Positions 19,477 to 29,081 of a DNA stretch of 64,000 nt are shown here, in pieces. Each line of letters starts with the position of its first letter. Positions within the stretch are counted from its first letter, which is position 1. The notes beneath the pieces were generated by a model. It was not told the DNA's origin. It ran no database searches and worked only from the letters and a program-made list of their open reading frames with translations. Source of the stretch: Pseudoalteromonas piscicida. Its GTDB lineage: Bacteria > Pseudomonadota > Gammaproteobacteria > Enterobacterales > Alteromonadaceae. The stretch covers positions 25,825 to 89,824 of the forward strand of contig NZ_NKHF01000043.1 of the NCBI RefSeq assembly GCF_002744175.1. The letters run 5' to 3'. A program made the position numbers and the translations under genes.

Positions 19477-20287
19477 CAAAATACGCTCTGTTGTGTCTGA
19501 TCATATCGTTAAGCTCGGTGATGTAGTCCTCACCACGTTCTGAATAATTCAGTAGTCCAGCAGTCAAAGCCGTTGCCTCAATAGGTGCTTTTTGCGCTCT
19601 AAGATTGGCGCGCACACTTCTTAATTCCCGATACGCATCATGGGTATTGATATTCCTAAAATAGGATTTCACCGCAGCTCGCACAGACTGGAACGCTCTT
19701 ACTTCGTGATCGGCCGCATCTGCTCGACGTCTCGGAACCATACCGCAGCCTTTGGTATAACACCACTGACCAAAAAAGTTAAGCCCTATTCTCGCAAACC
19801 TTGACGTACCCCATGCAGACTCGTTTGCTGCCTGCATTAGCGCCAACTCTTTTGGAATAATATCAACTCGTCGTAATGCCTGTTTTAGCGAGGCTTCATC
19901 AATTGCCTGCTCCTTTAGACCGTACTTAGCAAAAATAACCCCTATTTTCTCAGTTTGTTTACGCGTCAGCGTCTCATCAAACTGCAACATCATTAGAGCA
20001 ATATCAAGTGTTGCGCGCTGCTCTAAGATCAGCTTATTTTCAGCCTCGACATGCGGCTTAATAAAATCAAAAAAAGCCTTCTTTTTTTCTTTTACATCAC
20101 TGAACGATGAAAAATCTGGCAGTTTAACGTTATGAAGTGGCTTTTCAGGCACTCTCGGTGCTACCTGAGTTTCCTCTTCCTCTTTATCTACCACAGAGAT
20201 TGGCGTCGTCTCATCCTGTATAAAGGGATAGATCAGTGCCCAAATCGTCACTAGAGCAACAATTATTTTAATCAATTTAGCTTGCAT
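19466..20287 (-). CDS. Bax-like glucosaminidase-domain protein
   Basis: This 273-residue protein has one N-terminal hydrophobic helix (LIKIIVALVTIWALIYPFI), a charged linker and a C-terminal glucosaminidase domain of the FlgJ/Bax type. The domain motif ALMQAANESAWGTSRFA holds the presumed catalytic Glu, followed by NFFGQWCYTKGCGMVPRRR, and FQSVRAAVKSYFRNINTHDAYRELR, all strong Bax-family blocks. It should cut glycan strands of peptidoglycan in the periplasm. The gene overlaps the DUF2987 gene downstream. E. coli bax itself is poorly characterised, so a physiological role is not assigned. Confidence 0.85.
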   Translation of the reverse strand: MQAKLIKIIVALVTIWALIYPFIQDETTPISVVDKEEEETQVAPRVPEKPLHNVKLPDFSSFSDVKEKKKAFFDFIKPHVEAENKLILEQRATLDIALMMLQFDETLTRKQTEKIGVIFAKYGLKEQAIDEASLKQALRRVDIIPKELALMQAANESAWGTSRFARIGLNFFGQWCYTKGCGMVPRRRADAADHEVRAFQSVRAAVKSYFRNINTHDAYRELRSVRANLRAQKAPIEATALTAGLLNYSERGEDYITELNDMIRHNRAYFDEE

Positions 20288-20542
20288 ACTTATCCTCGTA
20301 TCGGCGTTGTTCTAAAAGCAGAGTCTTTTCCGTCAGTCTCGAAGAACTTTTCTTTAGCTCAACACAGCAATCAGGTTATCCTGTTACCATATACGTGTTG
20401 ATTCGCTGAATGCGCCATAATTTACAGTATTCAAAAAATAGCGGCAGATAATAGCAAAAGCCGCCATTAAACGCGAATTTTCGTTCAGTTATCGTACATA
20501 GTTTAGACGAGATCTTGAATTTAAGAAAAAGGAACACTTAGT

Positions 20543-21838
20543 ATGACGGCTAATGCTTGGCAACAGCGCCTGCTAGCACAGCAAAAAAATAGACCTAACG
20601 ACAACCGCTCGCCTTGGCAAGTGGACCGTTCAAGAATTATTCATGCGGCAGCTTTTAGACGCTTGCAAGCAAAAACACAGATCATGGCAATCGGCGTTAA
20701 CGACTTTTATCGCACCCGCCTGACTCATTCGTTAGAAGTGTCTCAAATAGGCAGCGGTCTATTACGCCATTTAAGAAAACAACACCCTGAATTTGAGCAT
20801 TTTCCGTCAACCAGTCTTATTGAAACTTTATGTTTAGCGCACGATATTGGACACCCGCCTTTTGGCCACGGTGGAGAAATAGCGCTCAATTACCTTATGC
20901 GTGATCACGGCGGGTTTGAAGGAAACGCACAAACCTTGCGCATCGTCACCAAATTGGAACCATACACTAAAGGTTATGGCATGAACTTAACACGCCGCAC
21001 CTTACTGGGTTTTATTAAATATCCTGCATTAATAGACTCGCTGTGGTATCACCAGCCAACGCAAACAAAAAGTCGAAAATACATATTGTCGAGTGATTGG
21101 CTACCAGCAAAAGGCATTTATCAGTGCGACCAATCGGTATTTGATTGGATCCTCTCGCCATTTTCTCAAAACGACCAAATAAAGCTGCAAGAAACCGAGG
21201 TAAAAGACACTTTCCGTCACAAGACAAAGTTTAAATCGTTAGATTGTGCCATTATGGAATATGCCGATGATATCGCCTATGCAGTTCATGATTTAGAAGA
21301 TGCGATTGCAACCGAGACCCTTAACGAGTCTGAGTGGTACAACTTCGCACTGCCTGAGTTACAGAAATTAGATTCTCCGTGGTTAAAACAAAACCTATCT
21401 CGAATAACAGACAGTTTATTTTCTCAAGAAGAATCAAATCGCAAAGATACCATCGGCGAATTAGTTAATCTTTTTATTGTTAACTGTAAATTGACCACTC
21501 AACATCCGGAGTTTGAATCTCCGCTACTCCACTTTACTGTTGCGATGAGTCCAGAATTTCAGGATATTTTACAGGTACTTAAAATTTTTGTTTATCGTCG
21601 CTTGATCCGAGAACCAAAAATGCAGCAAATAGAATTTAGCGGTCAGAACTTGCTCATTGACTTGTTTGAGGTTTTAGCCAGTGATCCGATGCGCCTTTTA
21701 CCCTATACCACACAAGCGCTCTATCAACAGGCTCAAGATGAGACCGAACAGATGCGAGTATTGGCGGACTATCTCGGTGGCATGTCTGACGAGTACGCCC
21801 GGAAAACGCATAGTCGTTTGTTTACAGGCGAGCTATAA
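20543..21838 (+). CDS. dGTPase-like dNTP triphosphohydrolase
   Basis: This 431-residue HD-domain enzyme splits dNTPs into deoxynucleoside and triphosphate. The metal site is clear: RLTHSLEVSQIG (first His), CLAHDIGHPPFGHGG (HD pair and second His) and MEYADDIAYAVHDLEDA (final Asp). RSRIIHAAAFRRLQAKTQ near the start is the Dgt nucleotide-site signature. Length fits the Dgt-like subfamily (about 440) rather than E. coli Dgt (505). A good ribosome site, AAAAAGGAA, precedes the ATG. Some Dgt-type enzymes protect against phage by draining dNTPs; here the context is not a defence island, so housekeeping is more likely. Confidence 0.92.
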   Translation: MTANAWQQRLLAQQKNRPNDNRSPWQVDRSRIIHAAAFRRLQAKTQIMAIGVNDFYRTRLTHSLEVSQIGSGLLRHLRKQHPEFEHFPSTSLIETLCLAHDIGHPPFGHGGEIALNYLMRDHGGFEGNAQTLRIVTKLEPYTKGYGMNLTRRTLLGFIKYPALIDSLWYHQPTQTKSRKYILSSDWLPAKGIYQCDQSVFDWILSPFSQNDQIKLQETEVKDTFRHKTKFKSLDCAIMEYADDIAYAVHDLEDAIATETLNESEWYNFALPELQKLDSPWLKQNLSRITDSLFSQEESNRKDTIGELVNLFIVNCKLTTQHPEFESPLLHFTVAMSPEFQDILQVLKIFVYRRLIREPKMQQIEFSGQNLLIDLFEVLASDPMRLLPYTTQALYQQAQDETEQMRVLADYLGGMSDEYARKTHSRLFTGEL

Positions 21839-21951
21839 ATCTAAGTATTGTGGCTGTGCGCAGCCATGATCCCCCCCATTTTCTTCTCCTAAGTTTTTCT
21901 TAAGGTTTGTTGCGTAGCCTGTGACCATTTAGAGACTAGCCTCAGCAAACT

Positions 21952-23895
21952 ATGAACCATAAAACTTATTTAACGCCTTATGCAAAACCCTTCATTGCGT
22001 TTTTTCTCACCTTATTAATAATACTAACCATGAGCCGCATAGGTTTGTCTGTTTGGATGTGCCATAGAATGACCGACATGAACCTGCTCGCGGTTATTGT
22101 ATCGGGGTTAAGAGTTGATTTAAGTTCTATTGCCTATTTGGCCATACCTCTTTTGCTCGCGATGAGTATACACTTTGTTATGCCACCACCAGCAAAGCGC
22201 TTGTTTTCATTTTTGATTGTGGCATACATTACTATTTGCCTTACCTCTGTGCTGTTACTTGAAGCCGCCACACCAGCATTTATCCAGCAATACGATGTCA
22301 GACCCAACCGACTATTTATAGAGTACTTAATCTATCCCAAAGCGGTCTTTTCTATGTTGCTAAGCGGTCACTTGGGGGTTGTGATATTCACCTTACTGTT
22401 ATGTCTTTTGGCTGTAATAACCACCCTGAAGTATTTTCCTCGTATTGGCAATGAGATACCTTCAAAACGCAGCATGACTATCTCGACTGTTTGCAGCCTT
22501 ATCTGCTTAGCGCTGCTTGCACGAGGCACTTTGGGTCATAGGCCACTTAACCCGGCTACCGTCTACTTCTCACAAGATGCACTGATTAATTCGCTGCTCT
22601 TAAACTCTGCTTACAGTGTTGCTTTCGCAGCAAAAAATATGGGGAGTGAAAAAAGTGCCAGTGCTTTGTATGGCACCTTATCTAATCAAAAGGTGATTGA
22701 TACGGTGAGAGAGGCAAGTTTTAAGCACGAATTTATTTCTGAGCAAATACCCACGCTTGCGACCAATCAGGCTTACCATCAAGGACAAAAAAAGAACTTA
22801 GTGATCATTTTGGAAGAAAGTTTAGGAGCTCGATTTGTTGGCGCTTTAGGCGGTAAAAACTTAACACCTGAGCTCGATAAGCTATATCAAGAAGGCTGGG
22901 GACTGAAAAACTTGTATGCGACAGGCACCCGATCAGTACGGGGGATAGAGGCCGTTGTTAGCGGGTTCTTACCCTCTCCGTCACGCTCAGTCGTTAAACT
23001 TTCCAAGTCACAACAGCAATTTTATACCTTAGCGGATGTATTGAGCAGAGAAAATTATACAACCCAGTTTATATACGGGGGTGAAAGTCACTTTGACAAT
23101 ATGAAAAGCTTTTTCTTGGGAAACGGCTTTCAAGACATAGTAGATTTTGACGATATCGAAAACCCAGCGTTTGTTGCGTCTTGGGGAGTAAGTGATGAAG
23201 ATCTGTTTAATCAAGCGGATAAAGAATTAACTAAGCTTAGCAAAGAAGAAAAACCATTTTTTAGTTTGATCTTTACATCTAGCAATCACGACCCGTTTGA
23301 AATTCCTGACGGAAAAGTAGCGTTATCAAAAAATCACCAAAGTGATAGACCCGAACGAGATCTTGCAATCAAGTACGCCGACTATGCGCTCGGAGAGTTT
23401 ATTAATAAGGCCAAACAAAGTCGTTACTGGCAAAATACAATATTTTTAGTCGTTGCAGATCATGATGTTAGGGTTTACGGCTCAGAGCCAGTTCCTATTA
23501 AATCCTTCCACATCCCAGCTGTTATTTTGAATTCAAGCTTCAATCACAAACAAGACCAAAGGCTGGTGAGTCAAATCGACCTTCCCGTCACATTGCTGTC
23601 ACTGATAGGCATTGAACAACCAACCCCTATGCTTGGCTTTGACCTCACCAAACACTACCCTGTCGAGCGAGCCATGATGCAGTACTATGACAACTTTGCC
23701 TATATTGAAAATCAGCAAGCGGCAATATTAATGCCTGGGCACAAAGTGAGTTATTGGGAATATAATGTTGAAAGTAAACTCCAGTCTCCATTAAAAGCAG
23801 CTAAAGATTCAGCCCAACTCAGAGACAAAGCGCTGTCGCATGTTTTATTTAGTAACTTAGCCTATCAAGAGCAGCTTTATAGGTTAAAAGATTAG
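21952..23895 (+). CDS. LTA synthase family sulfatase-fold transferase
   Basis: This 647-residue membrane enzyme has five N-terminal membrane helices (to about residue 190) followed by a periplasmic sulfatase/alkaline-phosphatase-fold domain. Metal and nucleophile motifs are visible: LVIILEESLGARFVGALGG near 285, ATGTRSVRGIEAVVSG with the probable nucleophile Thr326, SSNHDPFEIP near 445 and VVADHDVRV near 504. Gram-negative members of this family move phosphoglycerol or phosphoethanolamine to periplasmic glucans or other glycans. Which glycan is the acceptor here is not shown by the context. Confidence 0.85.
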   Translation: MNHKTYLTPYAKPFIAFFLTLLIILTMSRIGLSVWMCHRMTDMNLLAVIVSGLRVDLSSIAYLAIPLLLAMSIHFVMPPPAKRLFSFLIVAYITICLTSVLLLEAATPAFIQQYDVRPNRLFIEYLIYPKAVFSMLLSGHLGVVIFTLLLCLLAVITTLKYFPRIGNEIPSKRSMTISTVCSLICLALLARGTLGHRPLNPATVYFSQDALINSLLLNSAYSVAFAAKNMGSEKSASALYGTLSNQKVIDTVREASFKHEFISEQIPTLATNQAYHQGQKKNLVIILEESLGARFVGALGGKNLTPELDKLYQEGWGLKNLYATGTRSVRGIEAVVSGFLPSPSRSVVKLSKSQQQFYTLADVLSRENYTTQFIYGGESHFDNMKSFFLGNGFQDIVDFDDIENPAFVASWGVSDEDLFNQADKELTKLSKEEKPFFSLIFTSSNHDPFEIPDGKVALSKNHQSDRPERDLAIKYADYALGEFINKAKQSRYWQNTIFLVVADHDVRVYGSEPVPIKSFHIPAVILNSSFNHKQDQRLVSQIDLPVTLLSLIGIEQPTPMLGFDLTKHYPVERAMMQYYDNFAYIENQQAAILMPGHKVSYWEYNVESKLQSPLKAAKDSAQLRDKALSHVLFSNLAYQEQLYRLKD

Positions 23896-23948
23896 CGTCA
23901 AAATAAACAACAAAAAGGCGCTACAGCTCAGCGCTTAAGGCGGACTTC

Positions 23949-23976
23949 GTAAGCTCAATACTGAGATTGAGCTTAC
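23949..23976. terminator. Hairpin between convergent sulfatase and helicase genes
   Basis: A perfect 11-base stem GTAAGCTCAAT/ATTGAGCTTAC with a six-base loop, followed by ACTTTTATCATTTT on plus. It lies between the two convergent stop codons. Confidence 0.7.
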
Positions 23977-23983
23977 ACTTTTA

Positions 23984-25228
23984 TCATTTTCTTTTACGCT
24001 TAGTTCGAGTACCTAAAATCCGCTTTTTATCCCTTTGTTTTTTAGACTTTCCCGTATTGCGGCGATTATCTTTGGCTTCTCGTGTTAAATCAGGCTCATA
24101 ACCCGGCAGCCACTGTGGGGCAAAACGCTCATCAAGAAAGATCTCGATTTCTTCTAATAACCATTGCTCATCAATACTAACCAAAGAAATGGCTTGACCA
24201 CTTTGTCCAGCTCGACCACTGCGGCCAATACGATGTACATAATCCTCAGCTACGTAAGGTAACTCAGCATTGAACACATAATTTAACGAGTCAATATCAA
24301 TACCACGTGCAGCCACATCAGTGGCGACTAAAACACGAATATCACCTGACTTAAACTGAGCCAGAGCTTTGTCCCTTGCGCCTTGAGATTTGTCACCGTG
24401 GATTGCGGCTGTTTTTAGCCCATCTTTATTGAGCTCTTTTGCATAATTGTCGGCACTGTTTTTTGTGCGGGTAAAAATGAGTACCTGATGCCAATTATTT
24501 TTACCAATTAGATGTGCAATCAGCTCCTGCTTACGCTCTTCATCCACAGAGTAAAATATTTGTGTTACCGTATTCGCAGCACGATTTTCAGCTTCAACAC
24601 CGACCCGTTTAGGATCACGTAACCACGGCTTTACTTGTGATAAAACCGTATCATCAACTGTTGCTGAGAATAACAATGTTTGACGCTCGCGTGGCATATG
24701 GCGCATGATCCGTTTAATTTCACCCATAAAACCCATATCAAGCATTCGGTCAGCTTCGTCAAAAACAAGGTGGCAAATGCTGTCAAGTGATAACGTATTT
24801 TTGATAATGTGATCAAGCAAACGCCCTGGTGTCGCAACGACAATATCAACCCCAGCTTTTAAACGTTTTTCTTGGGGACCAATATTTGCCCCGCCGTATA
24901 AACATGCCACCTTCAATTGTGTTTGTCCTACCAACTGCTCAGTATGCGCTGCCACCTGTTGCGCTAATTCACGCGTGGGTGTTAATACCAGCGCCTTGAC
25001 GGTGCGATTCTCATTGTCGTTGCTTTTACTGGCCAATAGCTTGTGCAAAATTGGTAACATAAAGGCCGCCGTTTTACCCGTTCCGGTTTGAGCGCTGGCA
25101 ATTAAGTCGTTCCCCTGTAGCACTAGTGGAATACTTTTTTCTTGAATTGGCGTCGCAGCTTCATAACCCAGCTCTGACACGGCGCTTAATAAATCAGGAT
25201 GGAGTTGTAACTCGCTAAATTTCATCAA
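23984..25228 (-). CDS. DEAD-box RNA helicase, RhlE-like
   Basis: This 414-residue ATP-dependent RNA helicase has all core motifs in order: Q motif (GYEAATPIQEKSIP), I (AQTGTGKTAAF), Ia (PTRELAQQV), Ib (TPGRLLD), II (DEADRMLD), III (SAT), IV-V (FTRTKNSADNYAKEL, ATDVAARGIDI) and VI (HRIGRSGRAG). The tail is short and strongly basic (KSKKQRDKKRILGTRTKRKRK), which helps RNA binding and resembles RhlE. RhlE-type helicases act in ribosome assembly and RNA decay. It is monocistronic. Confidence 0.92.
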   Translation of the reverse strand: MMKFSELQLHPDLLSAVSELGYEAATPIQEKSIPLVLQGNDLIASAQTGTGKTAAFMLPILHKLLASKSNDNENRTVKALVLTPTRELAQQVAAHTEQLVGQTQLKVACLYGGANIGPQEKRLKAGVDIVVATPGRLLDHIIKNTLSLDSICHLVFDEADRMLDMGFMGEIKRIMRHMPRERQTLLFSATVDDTVLSQVKPWLRDPKRVGVEAENRAANTVTQIFYSVDEERKQELIAHLIGKNNWHQVLIFTRTKNSADNYAKELNKDGLKTAAIHGDKSQGARDKALAQFKSGDIRVLVATDVAARGIDIDSLNYVFNAELPYVAEDYVHRIGRSGRAGQSGQAISLVSIDEQWLLEEIEIFLDERFAPQWLPGYEPDLTREAKDNRRNTGKSKKQRDKKRILGTRTKRKRK

Positions 25229-25447
25229 TTATCATTACTAAATAAAAATTATGGCGATTATAGCAAAAAATTATCCAAGCATTACAAAGTTAACCTACCA
25301 GCTTTGACAACAAGCTGACAAAGCCAAGAGTTGCTGCCCTAAAGGCCCGCCAACACTTGCGTTTATTTACTTGAACAGTAACTGTTGTGTGTGTTTTATT
25401 GGTAAATGTATTAACAAGAGGTATCGTGATTAATAAGGAAATTTTTT

Positions 25448-25717
25448 ATGTCTCGAAAAAGCTTAAAACATATTACTATTGCCTGCGGTATTATCGCTAT
25501 ATTACCACTCATTGGTCTTTTGAGCGCAGAGCTGGCCGTTGCTATTCTCAACTGTCGGGTATCGGAGACTGGTACTTCTGATTGTATTGTTGCTAATAAA
25601 GATATTGGAATGTGGCTAGCTGTACTTTATAGCGGAGGCTGGTTCAGTATTATCACAGTGCCAGTTGCAGGATTAATGACCGTAATTTGTTATAAAAAAT
25701 ACCGTGATGTGAATTAG
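25448..25717 (+). CDS. Small membrane protein of unknown function
   Basis: This 89-residue protein has two hydrophobic helices (about residues 9-33 and 54-80) with a short loop holding two cysteines (LNCRVSETGTSDC) on what should be the periplasmic side, and a basic C-terminus (CYKKYRDVN). AAGGAAATTTTTT precedes the ATG. A bidirectional terminator follows within 15 bases, supporting a real transcription unit. I do not recognise the family. Confidence 0.6.
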   Translation: MSRKSLKHITIACGIIAILPLIGLLSAELAVAILNCRVSETGTSDCIVANKDIGMWLAVLYSGGWFSIITVPVAGLMTVICYKKYRDVN

Positions 25718-25730
25718 CCGGCGACAAGAA

Positions 25731-25753
25731 AAAAGGTGCATTATGCACCTTTT
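25731..25753. terminator. Bidirectional Rho-independent terminator
   Basis: Stem AAAGGTGCA/TGCACCTTT with a short loop, A-rich on the left and ending CTTTTC on the right. It separates the small membrane protein gene from the convergent DUF3718-like gene. Confidence 0.75.
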
Positions 25754-25785
25754 CAAACATCAATACTGCTTTGCTTACGTAGCAA

Positions 25786-26220
25786 TTAGATCGCTGCGTT
25801 TCTGAATTCTTTCACGAATTGTTTAACCGGCATGTCATTACAACGTAGGTTTCTTACCTGTTGACTATTTAAACGCAAGTTATTTACGCCATGGCGCACT
25901 GCATCAAGACATAGCTCAGTCGCAGTGTCAGATTTTTCAGCCACTAACTCTACTTTCTTTTCTTGTTTCTGGATACGTTGTGAAGCTTTTGCAAACTCAC
26001 GAATGTCTTCACCGTTACACTGAATGCTTGGTGAGAAACGAGAAATGTAAAGGCCTAATGATGCTGCTTCTTTACGCGCTGCACTAAACCCTTGCTCTGC
26101 GGCAATGGTACAAACTTTAGTCGCTGGTGAAGCATCGGCTTGAGTAAACTCAACCTGCGAAGCAAAAGCAGTTGTAGAAGCGAAAGAAACAAGACCCAAG
26201 AAAGAGAGAGATTTAAGCAT
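25786..26220 (-). CDS. Exported DUF3718-like protein
   Basis: This 144-residue secreted protein has a signal peptide (MLKSLSFLGLVSFASTTAFA) and two repeats of the pattern C...A...G...AR/LR...C: residues CTIAAEQGFSAARKEA to IQCNGEDIREFAK, and LCLDAVRHGVNNLRLN to LRCNDMPVKQFVK. Each repeat keeps two cysteines, as in DUF3718 proteins of marine gammaproteobacteria. The ATG at 26220 begins a normal signal peptide; an upstream in-frame start at 26232 is unneeded. Function is unknown. Confidence 0.7.
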   Translation of the reverse strand: MLKSLSFLGLVSFASTTAFASQVEFTQADASPATKVCTIAAEQGFSAARKEAASLGLYISRFSPSIQCNGEDIREFAKASQRIQKQEKKVELVAEKSDTATELCLDAVRHGVNNLRLNSQQVRNLRCNDMPVKQFVKEFRNAAI

Positions 26221-26544
26221 AATATACCCCAATTGAACGATTCGGGGCGGATTATAATTACATCGAAGAATAAGTAAACAGATAAATCATGCAAATTTGG
26301 TTATTTAATGATCTATTTACACTAAGCTAAAGTCTTCGTTATGCTGACGCTAAACTTGTGTAAAATTTAACATGTGGACATACCACCATAACGGCGCAAA
26401 GACCTAGCCAGCTACAGAAAATTTGCCGTATATTGAGAAATCACTTCTTATCCCGAGTTCAGGTTAATTATACCCAATCGCTGACCCTCTCGTTTTTAAA
26501 TGATAAACTTTGACAAATAACAGCAAGAATCTATAGAGAGCGCT
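26221..26544. other. Divergent promoter region
   Basis: About 320 bases between the divergent DUF3718-like gene and xthA. It should hold both promoters. AGGTTAATTATACCCAATCG (26461 on) is a fragment similar to the end of the dispersed repeat family. No RNA gene is seen. Confidence 0.35.
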
Positions 26545-27354
26545 ATGAAAATTGTTTCTTTTAACATTAATGGCCTAAGAGCTAGGCTACATCAATTACA
26601 AGCACTAATTGAAAAGCATCAGCCTGACGTTATTGGACTTCAGGAAATCAAAGTTCATGATGAGGCCTTTCCCATCGATGATGTGGAAGCACTTGGCTAT
26701 CACGTTTATTTTCATGGGCAAAAAGCCCATTATGGCGTTGCCCTGCTCTCGAAGAAACCAGCAAAAACGATTCAAAAAGGGTTTGCAACGGACACCGATG
26801 AATCACAACGTAGAATGATCAGTGGCACATTTGAAAGTGACTCAGGTGCCGATGTCACTGTGATGAATGGCTATTTTCCGCAAGGAGATAACATCAATCA
26901 CGAAACAAAATTCCCATATAAAAGGCAATTTTATGCTGATCTCATGACACATTTAAATGAATTTGCCGACCCTCAATCAAACTTAATCGTGATGGGTGAC
27001 ATCAATATTTCGCCACAAGACGCTGATATCGGTATTGGTGAACAAAATCGAAAACGTTGGCTTAAAACCGGTAAATGCTCTTTCCAACCTGAGGAGCGTG
27101 AATGGTTGAAAACGCTCATGGACTGGGGTTTTAAAGATACCTTTAGAACTTTAACACCAGATGCAACAGAAAAATACTCGTGGTTTGACTATCGCTCAAA
27201 AGGCTTTGACGACAACCGAGGCCTGCGCATTGACGTTGTGCTGGCAACCGATCCATTGATGACCAAGTGTGTTGAAAGTGACATAGATTATGAGCTAAGA
27301 GGCATTGAAAAGCCGTCAGATCATGCGCCAATTTGGGCGACTTTCGACATATAA
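26545..27354 (+). CDS. xthA: Exodeoxyribonuclease III
   Basis: This 269-residue AP endonuclease and 3'-5' exonuclease repairs abasic and oxidised DNA. The full endonuclease/exonuclease/phosphatase motif set is present: [14 protein letters not shown] (Asn), GLQEIKVHD (metal Glu), [21 protein letters not shown] (catalytic Asp/Asn) and the C-terminal [10 protein letters not shown] (Asp-His pair). Length matches E. coli XthA (268). A ribosome site GAGAG lies before the ATG. It is a single gene. Confidence 0.96.
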   Translation: MKIVSFNINGLRARLHQLQALIEKHQPDVIGLQEIKVHDEAFPIDDVEALGYHVYFHGQKAHYGVALLSKKPAKTIQKGFATDTDESQRRMISGTFESDSGADVTVMNGYFPQGDNINHETKFPYKRQFYADLMTHLNEFADPQSNLIVMGDINISPQDADIGIGEQNRKRWLKTGKCSFQPEEREWLKTLMDWGFKDTFRTLTPDATEKYSWFDYRSKGFDDNRGLRIDVVLATDPLMTKCVESDIDYELRGIEKPSDHAPIWATFDI

Positions 27355-27413
27355 TAATCGGCAAGTCTCTGCCGAGCGAATTAGTTCATCGTTCGGCCCT
27401 TGCCAACATAACT

Positions 27414-27455
27414 AACCTGAGCTTCGGATAATTAATGCCTTTCTAGCAGCCAGTT
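27414..27455 (+). repeat. Dispersed intergenic repeat, copy 2
   Basis: Reads AACCTGAGCTTCGGATAATT then AATGCCTTTCTAGCAGCCAGTT. It is nearly identical to the copies at 44129 and 46978. A reverse-oriented fragment CCTCAGGTTAAC follows at about 27573-27584. It sits between xthA and the CbiM-like gene. Confidence 0.7.
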
Positions 27456-27605
27456 ACAGAATGTAGGCACCTTAAAGAGCAGGACGCGGTGTTATCTCTA
27501 TAACTTTTTGGCTAGACAAGGAAGTAGCTAAATGTATTTAAAAGCAATAAGTTAGCTCATTCCTTATGCAAGCCTCAGGTTAACTATTAAAATCTGGATA
27601 GAAAC

Positions 27606-28229
27606 GTGACATTTATCGCAGCCCTTGGGTTATTTTTACTCAGTTTTAATCGCAACGAATACCAACAATTGCTACAAGTAGCTGCCCGGCAAACCGGTGT
27701 ATTAAGCAGTGCTGTGGTACTTACGCTGTTGTGGCAAATTAAAGCGGGTATTTTGCCTGAACTTAATATCCATATTTTAGGGGTAACCGCCGTAACCCTT
27801 ATTCTCGGGTGGCGCCTTGGTGCACTGAGTGCGACCCTAGCCTGTATTATACATACCTACTTTAATGACTTAACGCTAGTAGCATTTGGCAATTTCTGGT
27901 TGTTTACGGCACTGATCCCCGTTTATTTGAGCTATGTGCTCTTTGCGCTGTGTTACCATCATTTACCGCGGCATTTTTTCGTTTATATTTTTGTTTGCGC
28001 ATTTATCTTTGCCGGCACGGTTGGTTGCATAAAAATACTATTAAGCGCGCTCTATTACTATGCAATAGATGCCTATACTTGGTATCAACTAGCTGATAAC
28101 TATTTGCATTTTGCAGTAATCATGTGGTTTCCTGAAGCCATGTTAAATGGCATGGCCATCACGTTGTTGATCACATATCGCCCACACTGGGTTAAAACTT
28201 TTTTTGATAGGGAATACTTAGACAAATGA
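27606..28229 (+). CDS. CbiM-like membrane protein upstream of rlmA
   Basis: This 207-residue protein has six to seven membrane helices and resembles the S component/permease CbiM family of energy-coupling-factor transporters, in the region GWRLGALSATLACIIHTYFND and the C-terminal WFPEAMLNGMAITLL. It lacks the MHIPDG N-terminus with metal-binding His of true cobalt/nickel CbiM, and no ECF ATPase or T component is nearby. The start is a GTG at 27606. It overlaps rlmA by four bases (ATGA), so the two are co-translated. The transport role is unproven. Confidence 0.6.
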   Translation: MTFIAALGLFLLSFNRNEYQQLLQVAARQTGVLSSAVVLTLLWQIKAGILPELNIHILGVTAVTLILGWRLGALSATLACIIHTYFNDLTLVAFGNFWLFTALIPVYLSYVLFALCYHHLPRHFFVYIFVCAFIFAGTVGCIKILLSALYYYAIDAYTWYQLADNYLHFAVIMWFPEAMLNGMAITLLITYRPHWVKTFFDREYLDK

Positions 28230-29026
28230 TCTCCCACTACCGCTGTCCTCTTTGTAAACAGCCTCTATATCAAGGCGGTACTAGCTATAGCTGTAATAAT
28301 AATCACCAGTTTGACATTGCCAAAGAGGGTTATGTCAACCTATTGCCGGTCCAGAATAAAAAGTCCAAACAACCTGGTGATAACCAAGAAATGGTTGCTG
28401 CACGTCGTGCATTTTTTGAAACTGACCATTATCACTTCCTCCGAGATAAACTGGCGCAATTGGTGTCTGAAAAGTCCCCTTCTACGCTATTAGACTTGGG
28501 ATGTGGAGAAGGTTTTTACACCCGCGAAATCGCCAAACGCTGCCAAAGTGCAAAAGTATATGGTGTTGATATTGCCAAACCCGCGATACGCTACGCCGCT
28601 AAGCGCTACCCTGAAGTGGCGTTTAGCGTGGCTTCTATTAAAGAGGCACCGTTTGAAAGTCAATTTGCAGATGTGATTGTCAGTATTTTTGCACCGGTTT
28701 TTGCCGAAGAATTAGCGCGGCTGTGTCAGAATAACGGGAGCTTGTTTGTTGTTTCCCCGGGTGAACATCACCTGTTCGAGCTTAAGTCACTTATTTACGA
28801 TAGTGTGAAGCTACACAAGGCACCTGACACACCGACAGGCTTTGAATTGGTAGAACGTACTAAACTGCAACAGACCCACATAATGGATTTTGATTGCGTT
28901 CAGCATTTAATCATGATGACACCGTTCGCTTGGAAGTTTAAGCAAGAACATATGGATAGATTACAAAAGACGGACCGGATTGAAATCACCCTTGCGTTTT
29001 TGATCAACGAATACAAGCGCAGTTAA
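28226..29026 (+). CDS. rlmA: 23S rRNA (guanine-745-N1)-methyltransferase
   Basis: This 266-residue SAM-dependent enzyme methylates G745 of 23S rRNA. The N-terminal zinc finger is visible (CPLCKQPL, then SCNNNHQFD; Cys and His ligands within residues 6-31), followed by KEGYVNLLPVQNKKSKQPGD, the RlmA signature, and the methyltransferase fold with the SAM site LLDLGCGEGFYTREI near residue 90. A late SPGEHHLFELKSLIY is also typical. The start overlaps the CbiM-like gene. Confidence 0.94.
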   Translation: MISHYRCPLCKQPLYQGGTSYSCNNNHQFDIAKEGYVNLLPVQNKKSKQPGDNQEMVAARRAFFETDHYHFLRDKLAQLVSEKSPSTLLDLGCGEGFYTREIAKRCQSAKVYGVDIAKPAIRYAAKRYPEVAFSVASIKEAPFESQFADVIVSIFAPVFAEELARLCQNNGSLFVVSPGEHHLFELKSLIYDSVKLHKAPDTPTGFELVERTKLQQTHIMDFDCVQHLIMMTPFAWKFKQEHMDRLQKTDRIEITLAFLINEYKRS

Positions 29027-29041
29027 TGATAAACTAGCACC

Positions 29042-29069
29042 GCCTACCGGCCCTATTTTTTAGGTAGGC
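29042..29069. terminator. Hairpin between convergent rlmA and yfbV
   Basis: GCCTACC/GGTAGGC stem with a U-rich loop, between the two stop codons. There is no uridine tail, so it is a weak candidate. Confidence 0.4.
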
Positions 29070-29081
29070 ATTTACCTCGCC

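Noticed and set aside
20543..21838. dGTPase-like gene as a phage-defence gene
   Set aside because: Dgt-type enzymes can act in defence, but the neighbours are housekeeping genes and the protein is an ordinary Dgt-like type.
25387..25581. A 64-codon frame overlapping the small membrane protein gene
   Set aside because: It is the shifted frame of the 25448-25717 gene, which has a better ribosome site and membrane helices.
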